Assembly: GCA_900539765.1 (NCBI GenBank)
Contig: UQDF01000010.1
Location: forward strand, 1-46,717
Direction of reading: 5' to 3'
Source: an uncultured Porphyromonas sp.
GTDB taxonomy: Bacteria; Bacteroidota; Bacteroidia; Bacteroidales; Porphyromonadaceae
Length of the DNA: 46,717 nucleotides
Of the stretch, positions 1 to 7,678 are shown piece by piece. The notes under the pieces were generated by a model. It had not been told where the DNA came from and searched no databases. It saw only the letters and a list, made by a program, of their open reading frames with translations. Every line of letters starts with the position of its first letter. The first letter of the stretch is position 1. The position numbers were made by a program, and so were the translations under genes.

Positions 1-56
1 GTACCATCTCAGTAACACCTTCCCAACTGTGTACTTTTTTCAGGAAGAGGACAATC

Positions 57-194
57 TCCACGTGGATATTTTTTATTTTCCACGTGGGCGTCATTCATTT
101 CCTCCGAAGTTTCATTTCATTCTTCCGAAGTTTCATTTCATTCCTCCGAAGAATTTTTTATTCTCCACGTGGAGATTTCGAAATATCCACGTGG
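57..194. repeat. 22-bp-phased palindrome array, pattern A-A-B-B-B-A-A
   Basis: Seven short cores recur at a 21-22.5 bp pitch. Type A is CCACGTGG, a perfect 8-bp palindrome usually inside TCCACGTGGA, at 58-65, 80-87, 165-172 and 187-194. Type B is TTCCTCCGAAG or TTCTTCCGAAG, at 99-109, 120-130 and 141-151. The spacers of about 11 bp are rich in A and T and differ between units. The order is symmetric, with A units outside and B units inside. A perfect-arm palindrome GACACG-tcac-CGTGTC follows at 210-225. The array sits beyond the 3' end of the trmH-like gene, and the gene on its other side lies outside the window. It closely resembles the array at 46480-46639 in the same orientation. Confidence 0.85.
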
Positions 195-287
195 AAATCA
201 CTTTTCCCCGACACGTCACCGTGTCGACATGTAGTCGGTTCTAAATTATTGTAACTAGCCGGCATCGAGTTTTCCCAGCCAAACTAG

Positions 288-1076
288 CTAAAGCATCAGA
301 TGCGCCATAACGATAGCGCCGGCGACCGCCACGTTGAGCGACTCGCAGTGGCTATCGACAGGCGACGGGATCGTAATCCGCTGAGAGACTAGCGCAGAGA
401 GGTCGGACGAGATACCATTGCCCTCGTTCCCTAATACCAATATATAAGGTTGCTCAGGCGCTAGTCGCAACGTGCGAAGCGGTGCACCATCGATGAAGGT
501 CCCTATCACAGGTGTCTCCGTCTGCGTTAGCATCGTTAGCAGAGCCGTCCTATCGGTGTAGCGATAAACTTGCACCCGAGCCAAAGCACCCATAGTTGCT
601 TGTAGCACCTTGGGCGCATAGACGTCTGCGCATCCCTCTGTGCAGAGCACCTGTCTGATGCCCATCCAGTCGCAAGTACGCAGCAGTGTCCCGACATTGC
701 CGGGGTCCTGCACATCGTCTAGAAGGAGCGTGGGTTGTTGTAACGCTTTGGGTGCCTCTACCGCTGGGATCTCGCAAAGTGCCAGTAGTGGACGAGGACT
801 CTTCAGACCACTCACTCGCTCTATCTGCTTCGGATCAGGCAGGATCACCGCCTCGGCAATGCTCGCTGGGCATCGCTCTAACAGTGGCTCGACTAGCTCC
901 TCTGTACCAACTAGTAGCTGGCAGCGATAAGCTGGGAGCATCTCGCCGATCAGCTTCTCACCCTCAGCGATAAATAGGTTCGACTGCTTGCGATGCTTCG
1001 CCAGCTGCAAGCTTTTAATCAGTTTCACCTCTGCATGCGTGAGGGGGCGGTGCTCTATCTTTGTGCGCTCAGACAT
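288..1076 (-). CDS. TrmH/SpoU-family RNA 2'-O-methyltransferase
   Basis: A 262-residue SPOUT-class methyltransferase expected to use S-adenosylmethionine to methylate the 2'-hydroxyl of a tRNA or rRNA nucleotide. An N-terminal substrate-binding region (about 10-105) precedes the knotted catalytic domain. The three SpoU motifs are visible: DPGNVGTLLRT from residue 124, LGNEGNGIS from 215, and ESLNVAVA from 245 near the C terminus. The length is usual for the family. The target nucleotide cannot be read from sequence, so TrmH, RlmB or a related name would be a guess. It is the last gene of the yjbR-birA-trmH minus-strand unit and starts 9 bp after the birA stop. Confidence 0.9.
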   Translation of the reverse strand: MSERTKIEHRPLTHAEVKLIKSLQLAKHRKQSNLFIAEGEKLIGEMLPAYRCQLLVGTEELVEPLLERCPASIAEAVILPDPKQIERVSGLKSPRPLLALCEIPAVEAPKALQQPTLLLDDVQDPGNVGTLLRTCDWMGIRQVLCTEGCADVYAPKVLQATMGALARVQVYRYTDRTALLTMLTQTETPVIGTFIDGAPLRTLRLAPEQPYILVLGNEGNGISSDLSALVSQRITIPSPVDSHCESLNVAVAGAIVMAHLML

Positions 1077-1085
1077 ACTCTTCTA

Positions 1086-1835
1086 TTATAGATAAACAAT
1101 CTCTTTGAAGGCGTAGCGTCGCTCCTGCCCCGTGGTGGTCATTAGGACGAGCTGCCCCTGAGGGCTTACCTCCTGGATCGTTGCATCAAACTCCTCCTCG
1201 GTGGCGACATCACGGTAGCGAGCTGGGATGCCTCGCTGGTAGAGGAGATCGTTGTACTCTGCGTGCAGTGCCGCATAGTCTTGACGAGCCAGCTGCTCCC
1301 CTAGATGACGTAGCATCTGGCGGAGCAGGTTTTTTACATCGTAAGTCTGCCCCGTTACGAGGTGCAAAGAGATCGCTTGCGGGAGTTCAGGCGGGAAAGC
1401 TCCCTCATTGATATTCATACCGATACCGATGATCGTCTCTGCGACAGAGCCCTCCGCCAGAGCGTTGTGGATCAGTATACCTGCAATCTTGTGGTCATTG
1501 ACGAAGAGATCGTTGGGCCACTTGATCTCAATAGTATCCTCGCTCGAGAGCTGCTCCTGGTAACTCTTATAAACCGCTATGGCGGTCGCCTCACTGATAG
1601 ACCAGATCTGCTGCAAAGGTCGATCGAGGCGAAGGTATATCGAAGGGAGCGCGTTGAGCCGAGGACTACTAAACCAGCTATTGTTTAGCTGTCCACGCCC
1701 CGCCGTCTGATAGTCCGTATGTATGACCGTCCCCGAGGGAAGGTCGGGTCTCTCCTGTAGGAGCTTGACTAGGTAGTCGTAGGTACTCGCTATGGGGTGG
1801 TCTAGTTCGGTTATCTCAAAGGAGATCTTGCTCAT
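1086..1835 (-). CDS. birA: biotin--[acetyl-CoA carboxylase] ligase, monofunctional
   Basis: A 249-residue biotin protein ligase that activates biotin with ATP and attaches it to the lysine of biotin-carrier domains of carboxylases or decarboxylases. Key signatures are GRGQ (46-49) with the following W in the biotinyl-AMP loop, KWPND (105-109) and KIAGIL (116-121). It has no N-terminal helix-turn-helix, so unlike E. coli BirA it should be a pure enzyme without repressor function. Its start lies 20 bp inside the 3' end of the upstream yjbR-like gene, suggesting translational coupling. The C-terminal beta domain (about 205-249) ends shortly before the trmH-like gene. Confidence 0.93.
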   Translation of the reverse strand: MSKISFEITELDHPIASTYDYLVKLLQERPDLPSGTVIHTDYQTAGRGQLNNSWFSSPRLNALPSIYLRLDRPLQQIWSISEATAIAVYKSYQEQLSSEDTIEIKWPNDLFVNDHKIAGILIHNALAEGSVAETIIGIGMNINEGAFPPELPQAISLHLVTGQTYDVKNLLRQMLRHLGEQLARQDYAALHAEYNDLLYQRGIPARYRDVATEEEFDATIQEVSPQGQLVLMTTTGQERRYAFKEIVYL

Positions 1836-2217
1836 TCTGTGCTTGATTGTAGATTTCTATTCCGAGAGGCAGAAGACGCTGCTGAACCTTCGGGAGCTTG
1901 CGCCACACCTGCGCATAGGAGTGACGTAGGAGCCGAGCGATCCACTCCTCAGATTCACTAGTCGGTAGCTCCAGCTGTATCCAGTGCTTCTTATTGAGGT
2001 GAAAGGCGGGCTGCAGGTCGCTATGCCGGTCTAGCAGTGGCTCTATCAAGTCTGGGGTCACCTTGAGCGACACCATACCTGGGTCATGCTCCAGCCATAG
2101 CAGCGCGAAGATGCGTCGCGACAGACGGTAGGTCACCACCTCTGGACCAAACGGCGCATCCACCTCGCAGTAGGGCAACTGGCGACAGAGCTCATCTATT
2201 TGGCTTATCCCGTTCAT
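1816..2217 (-). CDS. MmcQ/YjbR family protein
   Basis: A 133-residue protein of the MmcQ/YjbR (CyaY-like fold) family. The N-terminal LCRQLPYCEVDAPFG matches the family's opening helix and 'FG' segment. The conserved 'K(V/L)' strand region (VSLKVTPDLIEPLLDR) and the NKKHWIQLEL segment before the last helices are also present. The family is described as DNA-binding in a few cases, but no precise role is known. I chose the ATG at 2217 because the open frame upstream lacks family similarity and would overlap the rdgB coding region. It is the first gene of a three-gene minus-strand unit, divergent from rdgB, and its start region overlaps the rdgB promoter. Confidence 0.8.
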   Translation of the reverse strand: MNGISQIDELCRQLPYCEVDAPFGPEVVTYRLSRRIFALLWLEHDPGMVSLKVTPDLIEPLLDRHSDLQPAFHLNKKHWIQLELPTSESEEWIARLLRHSYAQVWRKLPKVQQRLLPLGIEIYNQAQNEQDLL

Positions 2218-2230
2218 TTCAGTACTTTTG
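2199..2230 (+). promoter_or_regulatory. rdgB-porZ-pepC promoter
   Basis: The sequence shows TTTG at 2199-2202, a 20-nt spacer, then TACTTTTG at 2223-2230. This matches the Bacteroidota primary sigma consensus (TTTG, N19-21, TAnnTTTG). The start codon at 2263 lies 33 bp downstream, leaving a short leader. The -33 element lies inside the first codons of the divergent yjbR-like gene. Confidence 0.6.
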
Positions 2231-2253
2231 TAATCAGTCTTATAGAACCTCCA

Positions 2254-2261
2254 CAAAGTTA
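2254..2261 (-). promoter_or_regulatory. possible -7 element for yjbR-birA-trmH
   Basis: On the minus strand, TAACTTTG fits TAnnTTTG and lies 36 bp upstream of the yjbR-like ATG at 2217. I see no good -33 TTTG at 19-21 nt. If used, it would face the rdgB promoter within about 30 bp, so the two promoters would overlap. Confidence 0.35.
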
Positions 2262-2262
2262 C

Positions 2263-2853
2263 ATGAAAGTCCTTTACCTTGCCACACACAACGCTCACAA
2301 GCTCCTCGAGATCCAGTCAATGCTCGGAGATACTTGCGAGGTGCGCTCAGCCTCTTCGCTAGGTCACTACACAGCTCCCGAAGAAAGCGCCTCCACGCTC
2401 CTAGGCAATGCAACTATCAAAGCACAAGCTCTCTACGACCTCTACCACAAGCCCTGCATTGCGGACGATACGGGGCTCTTTGTCGAGGCGCTATGCGGTG
2501 ACCCAGGCGTACACTCAGCCCGCTACGCTGGTCGTGATGGTGACGATGTGGCTAATAGGAAGCATCTCCTAGACTCCTTAGCCTCACACCCCGAGCCGTG
2601 GCGAGCTTACTTCGAGTGCGTCATCGTACTGATCGACAGCCAGGGCGAGGAGCATCACTTCGTAGGGCGTGTCGCGGGACGGATCATAGACCACGAGGAG
2701 GGTGCCGAGGGCTTTGGCTATGACAGCCTCTTCGTGCCAGAGGACTTTGACAAGACCTTTGCTATGATGAGTCCGCAAGAGAAGAACGCTATCAGCCACC
2801 GCACCCGAGCCGTCGACCAGCTCCGCACTTACCTTACCAAGCACAGCCTATGA
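2263..2853 (+). CDS. rdgB: XTP/dITP diphosphatase (RdgB/HAM1 family)
   Basis: A 196-residue house-cleaning enzyme that hydrolyses dITP, XTP and related deaminated purine nucleotides to the monophosphate and pyrophosphate, keeping them out of DNA and RNA. It begins with KVLYLATHNAHKLLEI, the family's nucleotide-binding opening. It carries ADDTGLFVEAL with the metal-binding acidic residues and ends with NAISHRTRAV, matching the SHR motif. The ATG at 2263 puts the family's opening strand at the N terminus; an in-frame upstream ATG at 2200 would add unrelated residues and precede the promoter. Its stop overlaps the porZ start (ATGA at 2850-2853), indicating co-translation. Confidence 0.93.
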   Translation: MKVLYLATHNAHKLLEIQSMLGDTCEVRSASSLGHYTAPEESASTLLGNATIKAQALYDLYHKPCIADDTGLFVEALCGDPGVHSARYAGRDGDDVANRKHLLDSLASHPEPWRAYFECVIVLIDSQGEEHHFVGRVAGRIIDHEEGAEGFGYDSLFVPEDFDKTFAMMSPQEKNAISHRTRAVDQLRTYLTKHSL

Positions 2854-5183
2854 AAGCCCCTATACACCTACTCCTCCCGCTCCTTCTATGCACCCTCCCG
2901 CTAGCAGCTCAGGAGCAGCTGTGGCAGTGGCATCTAGCCGTAGGAGATGTAGAGCTTGTGGCAGACCTGCCCGAGCAGGTACTCTTCACCACGGGGGGCG
3001 TCATCGGCACCGTCTCTCCAGAGCATCCTGACGAGATCCATCTCCTCGATGGTATGACTCCTATCAGCGACCTTGATGCCGAGATGATCCGCTACTCGCC
3101 CAGCCAGCAGGTCACTACCGCCTACTACACATCTGGGCGTATAGACCTCATCTACAGCGACCGCATCTACAACCTAGTGGGCATCAGCGACAATAGTATG
3201 CTCAACGACAAGACCGCTACACGCATCTTCTATTACAAGGAGTATGCCTTCATCGCAGGTCACTTCGGACTCATGCAGATCGACCTCGGCAATCATCAGA
3301 TCGTAGCCACAGCCTTTCTAGGCAAAGAGGTGCTAGACGCCTTTGCTCTAGATGAAAAGCTCTATGCGCTGACCAACGAAGGGCTACGCTCTAGTACCTT
3401 CTCGCAAAACTTGCAAGACCCCGCCTCGTGGAGTCTCGTTGCGGGCTTACCGCAGAAGGGGATCACCGCTATCACCGCCCTCCCCGACGGCTCGCTCTGG
3501 TACATCGACAACCTTAACAATCTCTATCGCACCACGCTAGCCCAAGCCAATGCCACCCCTCAGATGATGGCGCAGAGCGGCTGGGCTGAGCGACTCTTCC
3601 CGCTAGCCGAGGGGGTAGCGGTCGCAGGAGCCGACTCGCTTCTCGTATGGCGAGCTGAGAGCGAGCGTATTCGCATTGATCTCCCCGCTCATCTGCACAG
3701 CCTCTCGGGCGACAGCTCTCCAGACAAGCTCTGGTTCACAGCCGATGGCGCTCTCTACAAAGCTAACCTCGCCTCCGCTAGCAATGGAAACGTCTCTCTC
3801 GAAAAGCTAGCACTAGAAGCCAATGCTCCGAAGTCCAACAAGCACTTTTACCTCACACACCAGCACGGCAAGCTCTACTCCGTCAGTGGAGGACGTCGCA
3901 CCAACGCTTACTGGCAGCCTGGTTACATACAGATCTACACCCCACCCCTCTGGCGCACCTGGGACTATCGCGAGATCCGGCAGCAGACGAGCGATATCCC
4001 CGTTTACGACCTCGTCTCCATAGCCGTAGACCCTCGTGACGCTGATCACTACTTCGTCGGCTCGTGGGGAGATGGTCTCTACGAAATACAAGGCGACCAA
4101 GTCATCAATCGATACACTCCAGACAATGCTCCATTCGTCAGAGCTTGGCCCGATGACTCACCCACAGCACACAACGTCCGTGTCGGCTCGCTATGCTACG
4201 ACCATAGAGGCAATCTATGGATGGCACAAGGTCAAGGGTTGATAGCCAACCCCCTCGTAGTGTGCACTCCTGATGGCACGATGAAAGCTATCTCGTACCC
4301 AGACATAGAGCTGGTTAATGCTTTCGGTCCTATGCTGGCTCTACCCAATGGCGTCAAGTGGTTGCTTATATTCCACCGAAGCGCAGATGGCAACAATGGT
4401 GTCTTCATCTTTGACGACAAGGGTACACCTCTAGATCAGTCAGACGATGAGTACCGCCTCGTCACTAAGTTCGTCGATCGCACTGGCAAGGAGATAGCTG
4501 CCAAATACTACTACGACCTAGCTCTAGACCCCTCTGGTAGTCTCTGGATAGCCACAGACAAAGGGCCTATCAGCGTTGCTAGTCCCAGCACATTCATCTC
4601 GCAGAGTACCCCACTAGCCTCTAGACCCGTAGGTGGCGAGGAGCCCAACCTCTACTATGTTCTAGACAATATGCCCATCACCGCCATCGCCATTGATGCG
4701 CTCGGCAATAAGTGGTGCGGCACTGGTTCTGACGGCCTTTACCTCCTCTCGCCAGACGGCACGCAGCTACTAGCTCACTACACCAAGGACAATAGTCCTC
4801 TGCTCACCAACGATGTACTCTCTCTCGCCATTGACCAGGAGCGGGGAGAACTCTACATAGCCAGCTCGGCGGGGCTTGTCTCCTTATATATCGGTCAGAC
4901 GAGCGACTGGTCCACACAAAGCAAAGAGGTCTACATCTACCCCAATCCGCTACGACCCGAAGCCCCCGACCAAATCACGATCTCCAAGCTCCCCGCAGGT
5001 ACCACAGTACGCATCTTAGATGGTGCTGGCAATCTGATCTATCAGGAGGTAGCACTCACAGGGCAGCTCACCATCACCACCCGCCTGCCGAGTGGTGAGC
5101 GTTACCCCTCAGGCATTTACCACGCATTACTATCAGACAGCGAGGGCAAGCACAGCTACTCCATACCCTTTGCCGTCATATAA
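2850..5183 (+). CDS. porZ: PorZ-like type IX secretion system component
   Basis: A 777-residue exported protein with a clear signal peptide (about 1-20, ending AAQ). Two-component-regulator-type propeller repeats run through residues about 30-680. The protein ends in a T9SS type A C-terminal signal domain opening with YIYPNP (about 696) and closing on a hydrophobic strand. In P. gingivalis PorZ is a surface member of the T9SS attachment complex; it has two beta-propellers plus a C-terminal sandwich and is needed for attaching A-LPS to cargo. The length is nearly identical to the P. gingivalis protein, and the following gene is an exported aminopeptidase C as in that species, which supports the assignment. 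It is co-transcribed with rdgB (4-bp overlap) and pepC (17-bp gap). Confidence 0.88.
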   Translation: MKAPIHLLLPLLLCTLPLAAQEQLWQWHLAVGDVELVADLPEQVLFTTGGVIGTVSPEHPDEIHLLDGMTPISDLDAEMIRYSPSQQVTTAYYTSGRIDLIYSDRIYNLVGISDNSMLNDKTATRIFYYKEYAFIAGHFGLMQIDLGNHQIVATAFLGKEVLDAFALDEKLYALTNEGLRSSTFSQNLQDPASWSLVAGLPQKGITAITALPDGSLWYIDNLNNLYRTTLAQANATPQMMAQSGWAERLFPLAEGVAVAGADSLLVWRAESERIRIDLPAHLHSLSGDSSPDKLWFTADGALYKANLASASNGNVSLEKLALEANAPKSNKHFYLTHQHGKLYSVSGGRRTNAYWQPGYIQIYTPPLWRTWDYREIRQQTSDIPVYDLVSIAVDPRDADHYFVGSWGDGLYEIQGDQVINRYTPDNAPFVRAWPDDSPTAHNVRVGSLCYDHRGNLWMAQGQGLIANPLVVCTPDGTMKAISYPDIELVNAFGPMLALPNGVKWLLIFHRSADGNNGVFIFDDKGTPLDQSDDEYRLVTKFVDRTGKEIAAKYYYDLALDPSGSLWIATDKGPISVASPSTFISQSTPLASRPVGGEEPNLYYVLDNMPITAIAIDALGNKWCGTGSDGLYLLSPDGTQLLAHYTKDNSPLLTNDVLSLAIDQERGELYIASSAGLVSLYIGQTSDWSTQSKEVYIYPNPLRPEAPDQITISKLPAGTTVRILDGAGNLIYQEVALTGQLTITTRLPSGERYPSGIYHALLSDSEGKHSYSIPFAVI

Positions 5184-5200
5184 TCTATACATACGCTTTT

Positions 5201-6607
5201 ATGAAGAAACTTCTCTTTCCCTTACTCCTACTACTATCCAGCATCATGCTACTAGCACAGAGTGAAAGCGCCAATCGCGCGGACGGAGCCATCACGCCAG
5301 AGCTCCTGCAGAAGCTCCAGCAAGCCACCCCAAAAGCTCCAGCTGAGCGAGCCCTGCACAACAGCATCGTCCAGAACGGTATGGTACTCGCCAATGCCGA
5401 GCTTATGACACCGCCCGACGACCACTTCACCTACCGAGTACCTACGAAGGGTATTACCGATCAGCAGAGATCTGGTCGCTGCTGGCTCTTCACTGGCTTC
5501 AATGTGCTACGTGCTCAGTTTATCAAGGACAACAACCTCGGAGAGTTTTACTTCTCCCACTGCTACTCCTTCTTTTGGGATCAGCTAGAGAAGGCCAATC
5601 TCTTCCTCGAGGGTATCCTCGAGACCCGCACACTCCCCATCACCGACCGCAAGGTAGAGTGGCTCTTCCAGCACCCAATTAATGACGGAGGGCAGTTCAC
5701 TGGCATCTCAGACAACCTCCTCAAGTATGGTGTCGTACCCAGCGACGTGATGCCTGAGACCTACAGCAGCAACAACACCGCACGTCTCTCCTCACTCATT
5801 GCCAAGCTCCTCCGTCAGGGCGGTATGGAGCTACGTAGCAAAGCTCAGCAAGGTGCCACACTGGCAGAGCTTCGCAAGGACAAGGAGACCACACTACAAG
5901 CTATCTATCGCCTCCTCTGCCTTAACCTCGGCACACCGCCCACCACTTTTGAGTATACCCTCAGAGATGCCGACGGCAAGGTGCTCTCGACCAAGGAGTA
6001 CACCCCGCTGAGCTTCTACCAAGAGCATGTCGGAGTCAATCTCAAGGATGACTACGTGATGATTATGAACGACCCCTCACAGCCTTACTACGAGACCTAT
6101 GCCATCGAGTATGACCGCCACGCTTGGGACGGCAAGGACTGGACCTACATCAACCTCCCCATGGAGGAGATCAAGGAGATGGCCATAGCATCTCTCAAGG
6201 AGGGCAATATGATGTACTACTCTTGCGACGTAGGCAAGGAACTCAATAAAGAGTCAGGCTTACTCACGCTCGGCTACGACGACTATGAGGCGATCACGGG
6301 TGTCCCGATGACTATGACAAAGGGCGAGCGCATCGCATCCTTCGACAGCGGCTCCACACACGCTATGACGCTCGTAGCGGTAGATCTAGACAAGTCAGGC
6401 AAGCCCACCAAGTGGATGGTCGAGAACAGCTGGGGAGCTACTGCAGGACATCAGGGGTATCTGATCATGACGGACGCGTGGTTTGACGCATACACCTTCC
6501 GCCTTGTGGTTCATAAGAAGTACCTCACGCCACGTGCCAAAGAGCTACAGGGCAAGACACCCAAGCTGCTTCCCCCATGGAGTCCTATGTTTCGTGCCGA
6601 AGAGTAG
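5201..6607 (+). CDS. pepC: exported aminopeptidase C (peptidase family C1B, bleomycin-hydrolase type)
   Basis: A 468-residue papain-fold aminopeptidase. The catalytic cysteine is Cys94 in QQRSGRCWLF, with an oxyanion-hole glutamine just before it. The catalytic histidine is about His387 (GSTHAMTL), and the asparagine is about Asn409 (VENSWG). Unlike cytosolic bleomycin hydrolases, it opens with a typical signal peptide (MKKLLFPLLLLLSS..., cleavage near 20), so it should act in the periplasm or outside. This fits peptide nutrition in an asaccharolytic Porphyromonas. The C-terminal PPWSPM segment is typical of the family's tail, which sits in the active site of the hexamer. It is the last gene of the rdgB-porZ-pepC unit. 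Confidence 0.92.
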   Translation: MKKLLFPLLLLLSSIMLLAQSESANRADGAITPELLQKLQQATPKAPAERALHNSIVQNGMVLANAELMTPPDDHFTYRVPTKGITDQQRSGRCWLFTGFNVLRAQFIKDNNLGEFYFSHCYSFFWDQLEKANLFLEGILETRTLPITDRKVEWLFQHPINDGGQFTGISDNLLKYGVVPSDVMPETYSSNNTARLSSLIAKLLRQGGMELRSKAQQGATLAELRKDKETTLQAIYRLLCLNLGTPPTTFEYTLRDADGKVLSTKEYTPLSFYQEHVGVNLKDDYVMIMNDPSQPYYETYAIEYDRHAWDGKDWTYINLPMEEIKEMAIASLKEGNMMYYSCDVGKELNKESGLLTLGYDDYEAITGVPMTMTKGERIASFDSGSTHAMTLVAVDLDKSGKPTKWMVENSWGATAGHQGYLIMTDAWFDAYTFRLVVHKKYLTPRAKELQGKTPKLLPPWSPMFRAEE

Positions 6608-6643
6608 TCGAATAGTCGTACAGCGACCATCTCCTAAGCTCAT

Positions 6644-6677
6644 CAGATAGCATAACTATCGCGTAGGTCGCTATCTG
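6644..6677. other. inverted repeat after pepC
   Basis: CAGATAGC (6644-6651) and GCTATCTG (6670-6677) form an 8-bp perfect stem around an 18-nt loop, 37 bp after the pepC stop. No T-run follows. It may be part of the transcript end or an operator. Confidence 0.35.
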
Positions 6678-6701
6678 AGCCAAATTATACAGAGTACCTA
6701 G

Positions 6702-6740
6702 AGCAAGCCCAATCACTTCGATGAGATGGTTGGGCTTGCT
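6702..6740 (+). terminator. terminator after pepC
   Basis: AGCAAGCCCAA (6702-6712) pairs with TTGGGCTTGCT (6730-6740), an 11-bp perfect stem extendable by wobble pairs, followed by a short T-rich stretch (ACTTTATCTC). Confidence 0.6.
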
Positions 6741-6797
6741 ACTTTATCTCATTCCGATAGACAACAATAGCTTCTCTTACAGTTAAACGAAAAACAT

Positions 6798-6805
6798 TAC
6801 CTTCG
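6798..6805 (+). promoter_or_regulatory. weak -7 element before the SDR gene
   Basis: TACCTTCG differs from TAnnTTTG at one position and lies 45 bp before the start codon at 6851, downstream of the pepC terminator. No clear -33 TTTG is visible. Confidence 0.3.
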
Positions 6806-6850
6806 CACTCAGCTACGCTCAGTCAACGAACAGGCTCATCATCAACTATT

Positions 6851-7678
6851 ATGCCGACCTCCAGACTACTACATAACCTGTTGTTTCCTCCGAGGCATCT
6901 CGCTATCGATGTGCTCGTAGAGGCGGTACAGGGCAAGACGATCCTCATCACAGGCGCATCGTATGGTATCGGGGAGGCTTTAGCGCATCGTCTTGCTGAG
7001 GCTGGTGCACACTTGATCCTTGTAGCACGCACAGCTGAGCGTCTGGAGGCGCTAGCAGATGATCTAGCGACAACGGCAGCCTCCGTGCAGTGGCGGAGCG
7101 CGGATCTGAGAGATGAAGAAGAAGTGGCGGATCTAATCGCATGGGTACGAGCAAGCTACTCACAGCTCGATACGCTAATACTCAATGCGGGGAAGTCGAT
7201 ACATCGTGCTTTCTACGACTCGCTAGATAGGTATCACGATGTGACGAGAACGATCACGACGAACTACACCAGCTCCGTGCAGCTCATCATGGGACTAGCC
7301 TCGCTCCTACCCTATGGTAGTCAGATTATCGCTTCCAATGCAGCTAGCACCTTGATGCCTCCAGCCCCAGGGTGGTCTGCTTACCAAGCCTCCAAGAGTG
7401 CCCAAGACAGCTACCTACGAGCTATTCGTCCAGAGCTACGACAGAGAGGGGTGGTGGTATCGCTACTTTACTTGCCCCTAGTACGCACGAGGATGATCGC
7501 ACCGACTGAGATGTACCGCTCTGCGCCAGCTCTCACGCCCGAAGAGGCGGCCGAGCGTATAGCTTGCCTACTCTGTAGTAGACGAGATAGCTTTATCCCG
7601 TGGTGGGTGCGGTTAGCTCGTCCGTTTATGTCTCTCTTGCGTCCAGTTTTTCAGTCTATTGCTATGCGTCATCTATGA
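6851..7678 (+). CDS. short-chain dehydrogenase/reductase
   Basis: A 275-residue classical SDR. The nucleotide-binding motif GASYGIG is at 35-41, the structural NAG at 112-114, and the catalytic pair Tyr178 and Lys182 lies in YQASK, with candidate catalytic serines in ASNAAS just before. The C-terminal 40 residues are hydrophobic and basic (WVRLARPFMSLLRPVF), suggesting a membrane-facing helix, as in SDRs acting on lipids or sterols. The N terminus extends about 28 residues before the first strand. The stop overlaps the next gene's start (ATGA at 7675-7678). The pairing with an acyl-CoA-synthetase-like enzyme suggests work on an acyl or aryl substrate, but the substrate cannot be named. Confidence 0.88.
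   Translation: MPTSRLLHNLLFPPRHLAIDVLVEAVQGKTILITGASYGIGEALAHRLAEAGAHLILVARTAERLEALADDLATTAASVQWRSADLRDEEEVADLIAWVRASYSQLDTLILNAGKSIHRAFYDSLDRYHDVTRTITTNYTSSVQLIMGLASLLPYGSQIIASNAASTLMPPAPGWSAYQASKSAQDSYLRAIRPELRQRGVVVSLLYLPLVRTRMIAPTEMYRSAPALTPEEAAERIACLLCSRRDSFIPWWVRLARPFMSLLRPVFQSIAMRHL

Noticed and set aside
29..244. Open frame of 71 codons on the plus strand across the left array
   Set aside because: Its protein consists of repeated products of the 22-bp units (His/Phe/Pro-rich), it has no family likeness and covers non-coding repeats; treated as chance.
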